A DNA stretch of 64,000 nucleotides, taken from NCBI GenBank assembly GCA_031272075.1, contig JAISUK010000047.1, forward strand, positions 1 to 64,000, in the 5' to 3' direction. Both the position numbers and the translations under genes were made by a program. This document shows positions 34,105-44,262 of the stretch, piece after piece. The notes beneath the pieces are model-generated. The model saw nothing but the letters and a program-made list of their open reading frames with translations. It did no database searches and had not been told where the DNA came from. The stretch's first letter is position 1, and every line of letters begins with the position of its first letter. This stretch comes from Dysgonamonadaceae bacterium. Its GTDB lineage: Bacteria; Bacteroidota; Bacteroidia; Bacteroidales; Azobacteroidaceae.

Positions 34105-35736
34105 ATGAAAAAGTATCTATATATATTGATAATGGCGGGCGCAGCAATGATGCTGGCAGCCTGCAACGACTACCTCGATGTAGTGCCCGACAACCGCACT
34201 GAGATCGACAATGTGGATAAAGTGGGCATGTTGTTGGGCGGTTCTTACCCCTACTACAACTATGCCGAGATGTTGAACCCGCGCGTAGACAACGTCACCG
34301 ACAAGGGCGAAGGTACAAGCAGCGGTATCGATACCAACCGCGACAGTTTCTTCTGGCGAGATGTTCAAAACCAGACTACGCAATGCACGCCCACACAGTT
34401 TTGGGTAGGTAGCTGGGCTTCGATCGCAGGCGCCAATGGTGCGCTCGACGCAGTCGCCGAACTGGAAAAAGACCCTACCGCCGATCAGCAACTGCTCTCC
34501 TACTACAAAGGCGAGGGACTGACGCTGAGGGCGTATAATCACTTCCTCATGGCTTGTATCTTCTGTAAATTCTATGATCTGGACAATGCCGGAAACAACA
34601 GCACCAATGCCGGACTGCCCTACGTGAAAGAGCAGGAAACGGAAATTCACCGGCAATTTGATCGCGGCACCGTAGAGCAGTTGTGGGACAATATCCGCAC
34701 CGACCTCGAAGAAGGTTTGTCGCTGATTGGCCCCGACAATACCTATTCGGTTCCAAAATACCACTTCAACCAGTATGCCGCTAACACTTTCGCTTCGCGC
34801 TATTACCTGTATCACGGCGACTTTGCAAAAGTAGTGGAAACAGCTTCAAAAGTGGTGCCCCAACCCACAGTGATTCCCGGAGCCAACGTCCCTGCAAACG
34901 ACGTGGCGGCGGTGTTTGTGACCAACAATTTCCATCCGTGGACTACTACCTACAACACCATGACCAGCAGCACCGACATCAAGTTGGGCTACAACTCTAC
35001 ATCGGCTCCTTCTAATCTGCTGCTAGCTGACGGCGCTTCTTACATCGGGATGTACACCAATTCGTGGCGATATGCAACATCAAGTCCCGACTGTAACCGT
35101 ACCGTGTCGGCAGCTAACCCCACAGGCGCTGCATTTGCCTACAAGATTTTCCACTCTGGCGACTACAACTATTACGTGCCCAAATTTTATTACTACTTCA
35201 AGCGGACTACCATCAATGCTAGCACAGGTGTATATCACACCGAGTACATATATTTCCGTATGGAAGAAGCATTGATTAACCGTGCAGAAGCATACGCACG
35301 TATGGATAAGTATGACGAAGCCATCGCCGACCTCAACCTGTTTTGCCGCACGCGTATTGTCAACTACAACGAAACGACACATGCGCTCACGTTGGCAAAA
35401 ATCGCGAGCTTCTATGCTGCTACCGTCCGCGACGGCAATTTCTATATGAACAAGTACAACGCCTTCGGCTCGCAGGGCTGGAGCGACGAGAAGAAAGCGC
35501 TCGTGCACTTCATACTCTTCTGCCGCCAAGCCGAATACCTGCATGAATCGTTGCGCTATTGGGACATGGTACGTTACAAAATTGAGTGCACCCACGAGAC
35601 GCATCCGTCTGTTGGTTCACGCTCCAACACGCTTTACCCTGGGGACGACCGATGGGTATTGCAAATTCCCGAAACGGTGACGCTGGCAGGCATAGAACAA
35701 AACCCGCGCACTAATCTATTGTCACCCGAATGGTAA
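34105..35736 (+). CDS. SusD/RagB family nutrient-binding outer membrane lipoprotein
   Basis: The 543-aa lipoprotein has a signal peptide with lipobox LAACND (Cys about residue 20). The mature start YLDVVPDNRTEID is typical of SusD homologues. TPR-like helices follow, including GEGLTLRAYNHFLMACIFC and EEALINRAEAYARMDKYDEAIADLNLF, and the C-terminus contains SLRYWDMVRYKIE. It caps the SusC barrel at the cell surface and binds the ligand. It is cotranscribed with SusC and the three lipoprotein genes downstream. Confidence 0.94.
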   Translation: MKKYLYILIMAGAAMMLAACNDYLDVVPDNRTEIDNVDKVGMLLGGSYPYYNYAEMLNPRVDNVTDKGEGTSSGIDTNRDSFFWRDVQNQTTQCTPTQFWVGSWASIAGANGALDAVAELEKDPTADQQLLSYYKGEGLTLRAYNHFLMACIFCKFYDLDNAGNNSTNAGLPYVKEQETEIHRQFDRGTVEQLWDNIRTDLEEGLSLIGPDNTYSVPKYHFNQYAANTFASRYYLYHGDFAKVVETASKVVPQPTVIPGANVPANDVAAVFVTNNFHPWTTTYNTMTSSTDIKLGYNSTSAPSNLLLADGASYIGMYTNSWRYATSSPDCNRTVSAANPTGAAFAYKIFHSGDYNYYVPKFYYYFKRTTINASTGVYHTEYIYFRMEEALINRAEAYARMDKYDEAIADLNLFCRTRIVNYNETTHALTLAKIASFYAATVRDGNFYMNKYNAFGSQGWSDEKKALVHFILFCRQAEYLHESLRYWDMVRYKIECTHETHPSVGSRSNTLYPGDDRWVLQIPETVTLAGIEQNPRTNLLSPEW

Positions 35737-35759
35737 TCACTATTAAAATTTCACAGAAT

Positions 35760-36692
35760 ATGAAACGAATAATATATTACATGTTTGCTTTCGTCCTCTC
35801 GTTGGGAGTATTTTCCTCCTGCACGGACGATGACGCACTCGACACTTCCGAACCGATATTCGGGTTGGGAGGCGACGAATACGAAATGACTGAGCTTGAC
35901 CTGTGGATCCAGGAAGAATTTACCAAGCCCTACAACATCGCGGTAAAATACCGCTGGAATCCCTGGGAAGTAGACCTCACTTCCACCATTGTGCCCGTCA
36001 AGGAAGAGCTTGTACAGCCCGTCATGGAACTCATTCGCGATGTATGGATCGAGCCTTACAAGTCGCAAAAGGGCCTTGACTTCATCAAGCAGTATGCACC
36101 CAAAAACTATGTGTTGGTGGGCAGTCCGAGGTACAACACCAACGGCACCATCACTTTGGGTGAAGCCGAAGGCGGTAACCGGATCACCATTTACCGCGTG
36201 AACTGGTGGGATCCTACCAATCACACCAACACCGATTATGGCTTCGAGAACCTGGTGCCGCGTATCCTCAAAACCATCCACCACGAGTTTACGCATACCC
36301 TCAACCAGATCGTGCGCTATCCGGAGAGTTTCATGGGCATCGCTCCCTACGAATCGGCGTGGACAAACGTCTCCGATGCTGCTGCACGCGATAAGGGTTA
36401 CATCTCTCCCTACGCCAGCGACTCCCCCGGTGAAGACTTCGCCGAGATGGTGTCGATGATTTTGGTGTATGGCCGCGACTGGTTCAACGCCCGCGTAGCT
36501 GCCGCCGACAACACTGTGAAGTTGGCAGGCAAGGAAATCACTGCCCGTCAGGCGTTGCAACAAAAAGAAACCATTGTCATCAATTACCTGCACGACGTAT
36601 GGGACATCGACCTTTACACCGTATCGCCCGACAGGCCTGGAATGCACGAACTGGTGCAAACCGCCCTCAAGGAATATATGGATAACATCTAA
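35760..36692 (+). CDS. Substrate import-associated zinc metallohydrolase lipoprotein
   Basis: The start at 35760 (MKRIIYYMFAFVLSLGVFSSC, 310 aa) gives a lipoprotein signal with Cys about residue 21; the track's ten extra residues overlap SusD. The zinc-binding HExxH motif is HHEFTHTLNQ (about residue 179), and a downstream acidic segment EDFAEMVSMILVYG may give the third ligand. This matches the lipoprotein family (TIGR04549-type) found next to SusC/SusD pairs, thought to process the imported substrate at the cell surface. It is probably a peptidase-like hydrolase; the substrate is unknown. Confidence 0.9.
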   Translation: MKRIIYYMFAFVLSLGVFSSCTDDDALDTSEPIFGLGGDEYEMTELDLWIQEEFTKPYNIAVKYRWNPWEVDLTSTIVPVKEELVQPVMELIRDVWIEPYKSQKGLDFIKQYAPKNYVLVGSPRYNTNGTITLGEAEGGNRITIYRVNWWDPTNHTNTDYGFENLVPRILKTIHHEFTHTLNQIVRYPESFMGIAPYESAWTNVSDAAARDKGYISPYASDSPGEDFAEMVSMILVYGRDWFNARVAAADNTVKLAGKEITARQALQQKETIVINYLHDVWDIDLYTVSPDRPGMHELVQTALKEYMDNI

Positions 36693-36704
36693 ATTCACAA
36701 ACGT

Positions 36705-38117
36705 ATGAAAAAGATATTGTTTCTACTTATCATATTCGCGGGAATCATGAACACCTCCTGCGACTACAAGATGGACCGCGTGTTCGACGAATCGAGCGAC
36801 ACACGCCTCCAGCAATATGTGGATCACTACACCAACACCCTGTTAGGTTCACCTAACGGCTGGATAATGACCATTTATACCGGCGCCGGAGGCGTCTATC
36901 GCTTCTGGATGAACTTCTCGAATGACAACCGTGTGGTCATGGCCGCCGACTTCAACAGCACGCTCTACGAATCGAGCTATCAGATCAAAGTGATGCAGAT
37001 GGCCATGCTGCAATTCGATACCGGCAGTTACCTCTCCGATGTCTGCGACCCGCAACCGACAGTTTCGGGCGGCACAGCAGGGGCAGGCCAAATCTCCGAC
37101 TTCGAGTTTTACTTCATGGCTGAAGACTATGGCGAGATACTGCTCAGGGGGCGCTACAACCGCACGACGGCCATACTGAAGCCCGCCACGCCTGCTGAAG
37201 CGGCTGTCGCCTTGGAAGGAGCGCTCGAAAAGGCTCGTCAAAACCTCGAATCCTACGTGGGCGCCATGACTTTTCCGGTGATTGAGGGCTCGAACGGCCA
37301 AAAAATCCAAATCAACCTGGGATCACGTAGCCTCACCTATCAATATATTGAAGACGGCTCACTGGTGGAGGGTTCGCTGTACGGCTATGCCGACATCGAC
37401 GGACTGACCCAAAACTACCTCAACGGCACGTATTATTGCCTCGATCTCGAGTTTGATGGCAAGATTTTCACGCGCTTTGAGTGGGACGAATCACGCCAGC
37501 TTTATGTGGCCGTCTCTGAGGACGGCGATCGCTACGATCTATACGACAACCAGATACCGATCTACGAACTGGATGTCGTATTTGGAGCAAAGAAAGATTA
37601 CAACTACTTCCACGTAGAAAAAGTGTCGCTTGCCGGCAGCTTCTCCACAGAATTCCTCGCCATCTACGATGACATCAATACCAAGCTGAACGCTCTCAGC
37701 AGCCGCTCGTTGGGATACCTCGACTTCCGGCTTTACACCAACAATGAAAGCACGACGCAGGTAGTGAACGCCAGTACAGGGCTTCCGATGCCCGACGTGT
37801 TGGAAGTAACATTCCGCTACATCAACTCCACCGGCACAGGTTACGATGCACAGTGGTATTGGGGCATCACGATTGATGCGCAGGGCATTTACACGTTCAG
37901 CAACATGACGCAGCGCCAGCCTGACCGCACCAACGAGAACAACACCAAGTCGGCCTACCAGAAAGCTTTCGACTATATCAACAACAACCGGTTCAAGCTC
38001 GACTGGGTGGTGAATAACACGCCCGGATCTTCTGCCAGCCTCGGTGGATTCTATGTAGTGGATGCTTCAGGCAACGCGACGAACAGTTTTGTTGGCGGTA
38101 CGCTTGGTAAGAAATAA
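36705..38117 (+). CDS. DUF4302 family lipoprotein
   Basis: The 470-aa protein has a lipoprotein signal (MKKILFLLIIFAGIMNTSC). The mature start DYKMDRVFDESSDTRLQQYVDHYTNTL and NGWIMTIYTGAGGVYRFWM are typical of DUF4302 proteins. These occur with the SusC/SusD/zinc metallohydrolase set. No catalytic motif is seen; a surface substrate-binding role is probable. It is 12 nt downstream of the metallohydrolase gene. Confidence 0.85.
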   Translation: MKKILFLLIIFAGIMNTSCDYKMDRVFDESSDTRLQQYVDHYTNTLLGSPNGWIMTIYTGAGGVYRFWMNFSNDNRVVMAADFNSTLYESSYQIKVMQMAMLQFDTGSYLSDVCDPQPTVSGGTAGAGQISDFEFYFMAEDYGEILLRGRYNRTTAILKPATPAEAAVALEGALEKARQNLESYVGAMTFPVIEGSNGQKIQINLGSRSLTYQYIEDGSLVEGSLYGYADIDGLTQNYLNGTYYCLDLEFDGKIFTRFEWDESRQLYVAVSEDGDRYDLYDNQIPIYELDVVFGAKKDYNYFHVEKVSLAGSFSTEFLAIYDDINTKLNALSSRSLGYLDFRLYTNNESTTQVVNASTGLPMPDVLEVTFRYINSTGTGYDAQWYWGITIDAQGIYTFSNMTQRQPDRTNENNTKSAYQKAFDYINNNRFKLDWVVNNTPGSSASLGGFYVVDASGNATNSFVGGTLGKK

Positions 38118-38144
38118 GCAGTGAAAATATTAAATTATTGACGT

Positions 38145-39629
38145 ATGAAAAAGTTCTTATATATCCTTATAGCCCTGGGAGCGCTCACAATGGTGGGTCT
38201 CACAGCCTGCGACGACGAGAATGATGTCGAGGTCTCGGTGGTGACCACCAACCTCCAGGACATCTCTTACAACTCGGTCACGGTGAACGGCGAAGTCACA
38301 GGCAGCGGCACACGTGGCGTATGTTATGCCACCAATTCCAATCCCACGGTCAATGACGGCCGTGTGGACGCCGAGGCGCAATCAAGTCGCTTCAGCGTTG
38401 TGATCAACAACCTGCAAAAGGGTACCACTTACTGGTTCAGGGTATTCCTGATTCAGGGCGCGGAAGTCATCTATGGCGAAGCAAAAGATTGTACCACCTA
38501 CGACGAGGGCACGCCGGCCATCGCTGTGACCTCCACAGGCAAGCCCACAATGACGAGTGTCACCTGCTACGTGCGCGTAGTCATAGATGGTGGAAAAACC
38601 ATCACCGAGCGGGGCATCTGCTGGAGCGCCAGTCCCAACCCTACATCCAACCTGCCGACCTCGAAGAGCGAAGGCAGCGGGTCGGGCGCTTTCACCAGCG
38701 TCATCACGGGACTATCGCCCGAAACGACCTATTATGTGCGTCCTTATGTGATATCCGACGGACAGGTGATCTACGGTCCGGAAAGTACCGTGCGGACGGC
38801 GAATGTGATTGACAACATCAAGGTGACAGACACCGATCCGGGCGCTACCTCTGCCGAAGTGAGCATCCTCACCTCGTATAAACCAGAGAACGTTACAGCC
38901 ACTGAACAGGGCGTCGTCTTTGGTTCCGCCAACAACGTCACCTTAGCCAACGGCACCAAGATAGCCGCTTCGAGCATTGCTCCGGGCAGTTATAGTTTCA
39001 CGATAACGCCGCTCGGCATCAAGAGCACAAGCTATGTCCGCGCCTACATCGTGACAACCGACTACGGCACCTACTACTCCGACCCCGTTCCGGTTACGAC
39101 CACCGTGACGTACGAATGGTATCTGGGCAACTACACCCTGCTGTACTCGAGCAGTACCGGCACCACAACGCCCAACCGCACGCTGCCCATCACCCTCACG
39201 CGGGGCACGGCAGCCAACACATACGTCGTAACAGGTATCTTGACGGCGGAAAATGAAGCCACTGCCGACCTCATCTGGAAATACGACCCGGAAACTTCCG
39301 ACCTGACCATGGCCGGTCAGATAATGGGCACTACCCTCGTGTCGGGAACGTCCTACGACCACCGCTGGTTAGTCTACGGAAAGAACGCCGCCGGCTCGTG
39401 GTACACCACCACCGGCACCTACATCATGCGCAGCACCAACTTCCACGATGTAAACGGCAAGACCAACTTCGACTTTGTAGATCAGGGCACCCTCGGATAT
39501 ACCAACTGGACGGGATACACCCAGATCGGTTTTGTCACGCGTGCTTACAACGGCACCACCAACATGGGCAACGTGGTTGGCGCAGGTGGCTACTACGCCT
39601 ACTACTACATGTCGATACAAAAGGAATAG
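38145..39629 (+). CDS. Lipoprotein with tandem fibronectin type III-like repeats
   Basis: The 494-aa lipoprotein (signal MKKFLYILIALGALTMVGLTAC) carries about three FN3-like repeats between residues 25 and 320. They show recurring patterns such as SYNSVTVNGEVTGSGTRGVCYA, TSVTCYVRVVIDGGKTITERGICWS, ATSAEVSILTSYKPENVTATEQGVVF and PETTYYVRPYVIS. The C-terminal 170 residues form a different domain with GNYTLLYSSSTGTTTP and a Tyr/Gly-rich end. It is likely a surface-exposed glycan- or protein-binding lipoprotein serving the import system. It is the last gene of the operon. Confidence 0.82.
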   Translation: MKKFLYILIALGALTMVGLTACDDENDVEVSVVTTNLQDISYNSVTVNGEVTGSGTRGVCYATNSNPTVNDGRVDAEAQSSRFSVVINNLQKGTTYWFRVFLIQGAEVIYGEAKDCTTYDEGTPAIAVTSTGKPTMTSVTCYVRVVIDGGKTITERGICWSASPNPTSNLPTSKSEGSGSGAFTSVITGLSPETTYYVRPYVISDGQVIYGPESTVRTANVIDNIKVTDTDPGATSAEVSILTSYKPENVTATEQGVVFGSANNVTLANGTKIAASSIAPGSYSFTITPLGIKSTSYVRAYIVTTDYGTYYSDPVPVTTTVTYEWYLGNYTLLYSSSTGTTTPNRTLPITLTRGTAANTYVVTGILTAENEATADLIWKYDPETSDLTMAGQIMGTTLVSGTSYDHRWLVYGKNAAGSWYTTTGTYIMRSTNFHDVNGKTNFDFVDQGTLGYTNWTGYTQIGFVTRAYNGTTNMGNVVGAGGYYAYYYMSIQKE

Positions 39630-39684
39630 CGACACGCAGCTTCGGTGAAATCCGGCGTGGATCTCACTGATAGTGGATATGTAA

Positions 39685-39718
39685 ATGCCTGATTCCGCAT
39701 TCCGGAATCAGGCATTTT
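39685..39718 (+). terminator. Strong Rho-independent terminator of the SusC/SusD operon
   Basis: The 12-bp perfect stem tgcctgattccg / cggaatcaggca has a 5-base loop and is followed by TTTT. It lies 55 nt after the last lipoprotein gene and before the tamB promoter. Its symmetry would also allow action on the other strand. Confidence 0.85.
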
Positions 39719-39738
39719 GCATTTACATCCGAATCCGA

Positions 39739-39770
39739 TTTGCGGGATTCACAATTTATTTCTACTTTTG
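39739..39770 (+). promoter_or_regulatory. Consensus promoter of tamB
   Basis: TTTG at 39739-39742, a 20-base spacer and TACTTTTG at 39763-39770 match the Bacteroidetes consensus. The predicted start near 39777 rules out the track's ATG at 39717 and supports the ATG at 39792. Confidence 0.75.
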
Positions 39771-39791
39771 GAGCGTCGTGGAAGAAAAGAT

Positions 39792-42700
39792 ATGAAAATC
39801 CTAAAATACATCTTATTAGGCATAGTGCTTTTCCTGTGGTTTTTTTATGTAATTCCCGCAGGACTGCTTCAGGTTCCGTATATCCAAGGGAAACTCTCGG
39901 AGAAAGCGTCCGCGATACTGCGAAAGAAGTTGGGCGTCGAGGTCACCATCGGAAAAGTCAATTTTGATCTGCTCAATAAACTCACTTTGAAAGATGTCTA
40001 TCTCGAAGACCTGTCCGGCGACACGCTGTTTAGTGCAGGACGCCTGAGCGCCGGATTTGAATTTATCCCCTTGCTGAAAGGACATTTTCAATTCGACATC
40101 ATCCAACTGTTTGATTTCCGGATCCAGCTCAATAGAGCCACCCCCGACGCACCGCTCAACCTCCAGTTTCTGCTCGATGCTTTTGCAGGAAAAGACACCA
40201 CCGACCAACCGAAAGACATCTCACTCAGGATTCAAACCGTCAACCTGCGTCGCGGAGAATTGACTTACTGCGTGAAAAATGCAAAAGTAACTACGGAAAA
40301 ATTCAATCCAAACGACATTCATGTTCGAGAGCTTTCGGCGAACATCCACATTCATTCGTTCACAAACGACGAATTGAACGCGGATTTATCGCGTGTATCT
40401 TTTCTGGAAAAGTCGGGGTTAAACGTTCAACGAATCGCCTTCGATATCACTTCCACCAACCGCAAAACCACTGTTAAAAGCCTGGAATTGAAACTCCCGA
40501 ACTCGCTGTTGGCATTACAGGATGTGCTGATTCTTTATCCAAACACCATCGCCTCAACAAATCTCCTGAAAGAGGCCTATATTAACCTGAAAGTCGGCAC
40601 TTCTTACGTGCAATTAAACGATTTAGCAGTCTTTGCGCCTGCTTTCAAACCCTTCGGGAACCGGCTGACCTTCGACGGCGATTTGTCGGGCGATTCCGAT
40701 CATTTACAATTCACCAACTTCCACATCCGTGAGAAGGATCAGTTGATCATTCGTGCGACCGCCAGCCTGGAAAAAATTACCGATCCGACACGCTTTTTCA
40801 TTCGCGGGAACATTGAGCAGTCTTTTATCTCATCAGCCAATATTCAGCAATTGGTGGATAATTTCAGCAACAAATCGGTAAATCTCCCGTCGCAAATCAC
40901 CCACATGGGCGACATCGGATTTGAAGGAGAGCTTTCAGGCCTTTTGCAGAACCTCACTGCCTACGGAATCATCACGACCGACATCGGCACGCTCCGCACG
41001 GACATCAATATCGGACGCCGCAAACATTTGTATGTCAATGGTTCGATAACATCAAACGGCATGGACATTCGAAAACTGATGAACGATTCGGACTACGGGA
41101 ACGCCAGCTTCAATATCAATGTCGATGCCGAGCAAGACGACAGACAGCTTTTTTCGGGAAAGATTGATGCCACTGTGGGACGTTTTGAATACAAAAATTA
41201 TTCCTACGAAGACATTGCCCTCAACGGGGTGTTTACACCCTCAAGCTTTTCCGGCACGTTGAGCGTCGACAATCCCGACGGATACCTGGCAGCGCGGGGA
41301 TTGTTCGTCATGCAGGGAGAACGCTCGGAATTTGACTTCTCGGCCGAAGCACGTCGTGTGAAGCTCGACCGCTTGAACCTGAGTAAGAAATACAAAAATT
41401 CCAACCTGTCGTTCGACATCAATGCCAACTTCACGGGCAACAGCATCGACAACCTGGTTGGCGCCATTAACCTCACTGACATGACGTTCAATACCGAAAG
41501 AGGTAGTTATGCGCTCGACACTTTCAACCTGAATGTCAGTCAACTGGAGACAGAAAAATTACTTACCGTCCATTCCAATCTCCTCAACGGCGAAATCCGG
41601 GGAATCTATTCTTTGACAGGCATCAATACTTCCATCAATCAAACGCTTGCAGCCTACTTGCCGTCGGTATTCCCGACACCACAAAAACCAGTGGACGTCG
41701 CTCCGAACAGTTTTTCCATTCATTTCACCATCGAGGATTTGCAAAAATCTTCTTACATCCTCGATTTGCCGTTCACCACCTTCGGACAATCGACCATTTC
41801 GGGGCAATACAACAGTATTTACGATAAATTCTATATCAATATCCATTCCGACCGGTTTGCTTTTAAGAACGCTATTGTGGAGTCGGGAACGATACTGCTG
41901 GAAAATCCAAAAGACAGCATACGACTGAATATCAGCGGCATCAGTCTCCAGAAAAACGATATGCGTATGAAATTCAGATGTTTGGCAACCATCAACGAAG
42001 ATCTGGTATGCACCCGATTGGACTGGGATGACAACGATGACCGCCAATATGCCGGGGCGCTCGCTTTCAACACATTGTTTGAGAGGTCGGAACCCAATGG
42101 CGACCTCAGCACACGGATCAATATCCTGCCTACGGACATCACGGTGAATGATTCTGTCTGGTCAGTGCTGCCGGCATCGGTGACAATCGATTCGACAACA
42201 CTCCGGGTCAGGAAATTGCGGATTGAACACAAAGACCAATTTATCCAAGTTGAAGGCACGGTGGCGCCGAATCCCAGCGACAGCCTGATCGTCAGTCTCA
42301 ACAGAATGAACCTGGAATACATTTTCAATACATTGAATATTCCGGCATTGGAATTTAAGGGCAACGCTACCGGATATATCAAATTGCGGGATGTATACGA
42401 AACCAGGGAGATGTCTACGAACCTGGACGTCCGCGATTTTACTTTCAACAACACCGTATTCGGACGATTATCGCTCAACGGTCTGTGGGATGAACAACTG
42501 CAAGGCATCCTGATGCGCGGAAATATCTTCAAAAACGATACCACCACCGTCGGCGTCGACGGCGTGATTTATCCGGTCAAAGAGGAACTGTCGATCCTGT
42601 TTGACGCGAAAAATGCCGATGCTTCGTTCCTGCGTAAATACATGAATAAAGTTGCGAAAAATGTCTCCGGCGAACTCACCGGGAAAATGCGGTTATTTGG

Positions 42701-44228
42701 AGACCTGAATAATCCCACAATCGAAGGAGATGTCTTTGTCAGAAACGGACGATTCGGCATCGACTTCCTGAACACTTATTATACTTTTTCGGACACCGTC
42801 CGCTGCAGGCCAAACGAGATTACCGTCCAAGACATGAACCTGTATGACAAAAACGGCTTGGCGGCAACCGTCAAACAGGCTTATGTCAGGCATCAGCAGT
42901 TTGACGACTTTGCCTACAATGCGAATCTTGTCTTCGACAACTTTCATGTTTTCAATGCCACCGAAGCATTGAATCCTTTCTTCTACGGCACTGTGTACGG
43001 GACAGGCAATGCGACGATTTACGGGACGGAAAATTCCGTCAATATCGATGTCTCCATGCAAAACACCCGAAACACGCAGCTGACGCTCAATTTTATGCAG
43101 GAGAGCGATATCTCCAACCACGATTTCATCCGGTTTGTCGACAAGCGGAAAGATACCACTTCGCTGCTCGAAAAATACCATTCGCTGCTCGACGAAAAAC
43201 CCATCTACATCAATACGGGGGACGATACGGATGTCCGCTTCAAATTAAGCTTGGAGGCTACGCCCGACGCTCAGGTCGATCTGATCATGGATCCGACCTC
43301 CGGAGACAAGATTCGGATGTACGGCAACGGCCACCTGGAGATGGAATACGGGACGCGGGTGCCGCTGCGGATGACCGGCAACTATACGATTGAGCGTGGA
43401 AAATACAATTTTAGTTTCCAACAAGTCATTTTTAGGGATTTCGACATTCAGGAAGGGAGCACTGTTTCCTTTCACGGGGATCCTTACGCCGCTAACATTG
43501 CCATCAATGCCGTTTATACGACGACGACCAATCTGTCGGACCTGAATCCCGACCTGGTGAATTACGCCGGGAGAAGCAGCGTTCCGGTCAATTGTATTTT
43601 GAATATTACCGGCGCTTTGGAACATCCCAACATCAATTTCAATATCGAAGTGCCCGAATCCGACTACCTGGAGCGGCAGATAAAAAATTACATCAACACC
43701 GACGACATGATGAACCGGCAAATTGTATATCTGTTGGTATTGAATCGGTTTTACACTTCACCCGAATACACAACTACCGGATTTTCGCGCAGTATCAACG
43801 ACTTCTCCTCCATCGCTTCGTCTACTTTGTCGTCGTCGTTGTCGGGCATCATTGGTTCTTTTACCGACAATGTGCAATTGGGGACACGCATCCGGGCAAC
43901 CGACGAAGTGGCCATGACCGGAAATGAAGTGGAACTCATGCTGTCCAGCCAATTGTTGGATAATCGTCTGATCTTTAACGGCAATCTCGGCTATCGCGAT
44001 TACTCCCGTTTGACCGGCATCGAGACAGAACTCCCTCCTTTCATAGGCGATTTTGACCTGGAATATCGGCTGTCGCCGCGAGGAAATACCTGGCTCAAAT
44101 TCTACAGCCACTACAATTACCGCTACTATTATGAACATCAGGCAAAAACCACCCAGGGATTGGGCATCATTTACAGGAAAAATTTTGAACGGCTCGACGA
44201 ATTATTCGGGAAAAACAGGACACGATGA
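39792..44228 (+). CDS. tamB: Translocation/assembly module TamB
   Basis: The start at 39792 (MKILKYILLGIVLFLWFF) follows the promoter and gives 1478 aa with one N-terminal membrane anchor (about 5-25). The N-terminal AsmA-like segment reads LRKKLGVEVTIGKVNFDLLNKLTLKDVYLED. A very long beta-rich region follows. The C-terminal DUF490/TamB domain (about 1000-1478) includes GELTGKMRLFGDLNNPTIEGDVFVRNG, YTIERGKYNFSFQ and YRLSPRGNTWLKFYS. TamB-type bridge proteins span the periplasm and help outer-membrane assembly or lipid transport. Length and domains are normal for Bacteroidetes. It is convergent with the polysaccharide locus, 34 nt apart. Confidence 0.92.
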   Translation: MKILKYILLGIVLFLWFFYVIPAGLLQVPYIQGKLSEKASAILRKKLGVEVTIGKVNFDLLNKLTLKDVYLEDLSGDTLFSAGRLSAGFEFIPLLKGHFQFDIIQLFDFRIQLNRATPDAPLNLQFLLDAFAGKDTTDQPKDISLRIQTVNLRRGELTYCVKNAKVTTEKFNPNDIHVRELSANIHIHSFTNDELNADLSRVSFLEKSGLNVQRIAFDITSTNRKTTVKSLELKLPNSLLALQDVLILYPNTIASTNLLKEAYINLKVGTSYVQLNDLAVFAPAFKPFGNRLTFDGDLSGDSDHLQFTNFHIREKDQLIIRATASLEKITDPTRFFIRGNIEQSFISSANIQQLVDNFSNKSVNLPSQITHMGDIGFEGELSGLLQNLTAYGIITTDIGTLRTDINIGRRKHLYVNGSITSNGMDIRKLMNDSDYGNASFNINVDAEQDDRQLFSGKIDATVGRFEYKNYSYEDIALNGVFTPSSFSGTLSVDNPDGYLAARGLFVMQGERSEFDFSAEARRVKLDRLNLSKKYKNSNLSFDINANFTGNSIDNLVGAINLTDMTFNTERGSYALDTFNLNVSQLETEKLLTVHSNLLNGEIRGIYSLTGINTSINQTLAAYLPSVFPTPQKPVDVAPNSFSIHFTIEDLQKSSYILDLPFTTFGQSTISGQYNSIYDKFYINIHSDRFAFKNAIVESGTILLENPKDSIRLNISGISLQKNDMRMKFRCLATINEDLVCTRLDWDDNDDRQYAGALAFNTLFERSEPNGDLSTRINILPTDITVNDSVWSVLPASVTIDSTTLRVRKLRIEHKDQFIQVEGTVAPNPSDSLIVSLNRMNLEYIFNTLNIPALEFKGNATGYIKLRDVYETREMSTNLDVRDFTFNNTVFGRLSLNGLWDEQLQGILMRGNIFKNDTTTVGVDGVIYPVKEELSILFDAKNADASFLRKYMNKVAKNVSGELTGKMRLFGDLNNPTIEGDVFVRNGRFGIDFLNTYYTFSDTVRCRPNEITVQDMNLYDKNGLAATVKQAYVRHQQFDDFAYNANLVFDNFHVFNATEALNPFFYGTVYGTGNATIYGTENSVNIDVSMQNTRNTQLTLNFMQESDISNHDFIRFVDKRKDTTSLLEKYHSLLDEKPIYINTGDDTDVRFKLSLEATPDAQVDLIMDPTSGDKIRMYGNGHLEMEYGTRVPLRMTGNYTIERGKYNFSFQQVIFRDFDIQEGSTVSFHGDPYAANIAINAVYTTTTNLSDLNPDLVNYAGRSSVPVNCILNITGALEHPNINFNIEVPESDYLERQIKNYINTDDMMNRQIVYLLVLNRFYTSPEYTTTGFSRSINDFSSIASSTLSSSLSGIIGSFTDNVQLGTRIRATDEVAMTGNEVELMLSSQLLDNRLIFNGNLGYRDYSRLTGIETELPPFIGDFDLEYRLSPRGNTWLKFYSHYNYRYYYEHQAKTTQGLGIIYRKNFERLDELFGKNRTR

Positions 44229-44262
44229 AGTTGGAACCAAATATGTGTTGTTGCCGGCTCAA

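Noticed and set aside
35751-36698. 315-codon minus-strand ORF opposite the zinc metallohydrolase
   Set aside because: It mirrors a clearly coding plus-strand gene with a lipobox and HExxH motif, and shows no family features.
39717-39791. N-terminal extension of tamB in the ORF track
   Set aside because: A consensus promoter sits inside this stretch, so it is not transcribed as part of the gene, and the membrane anchor begins at 39792.
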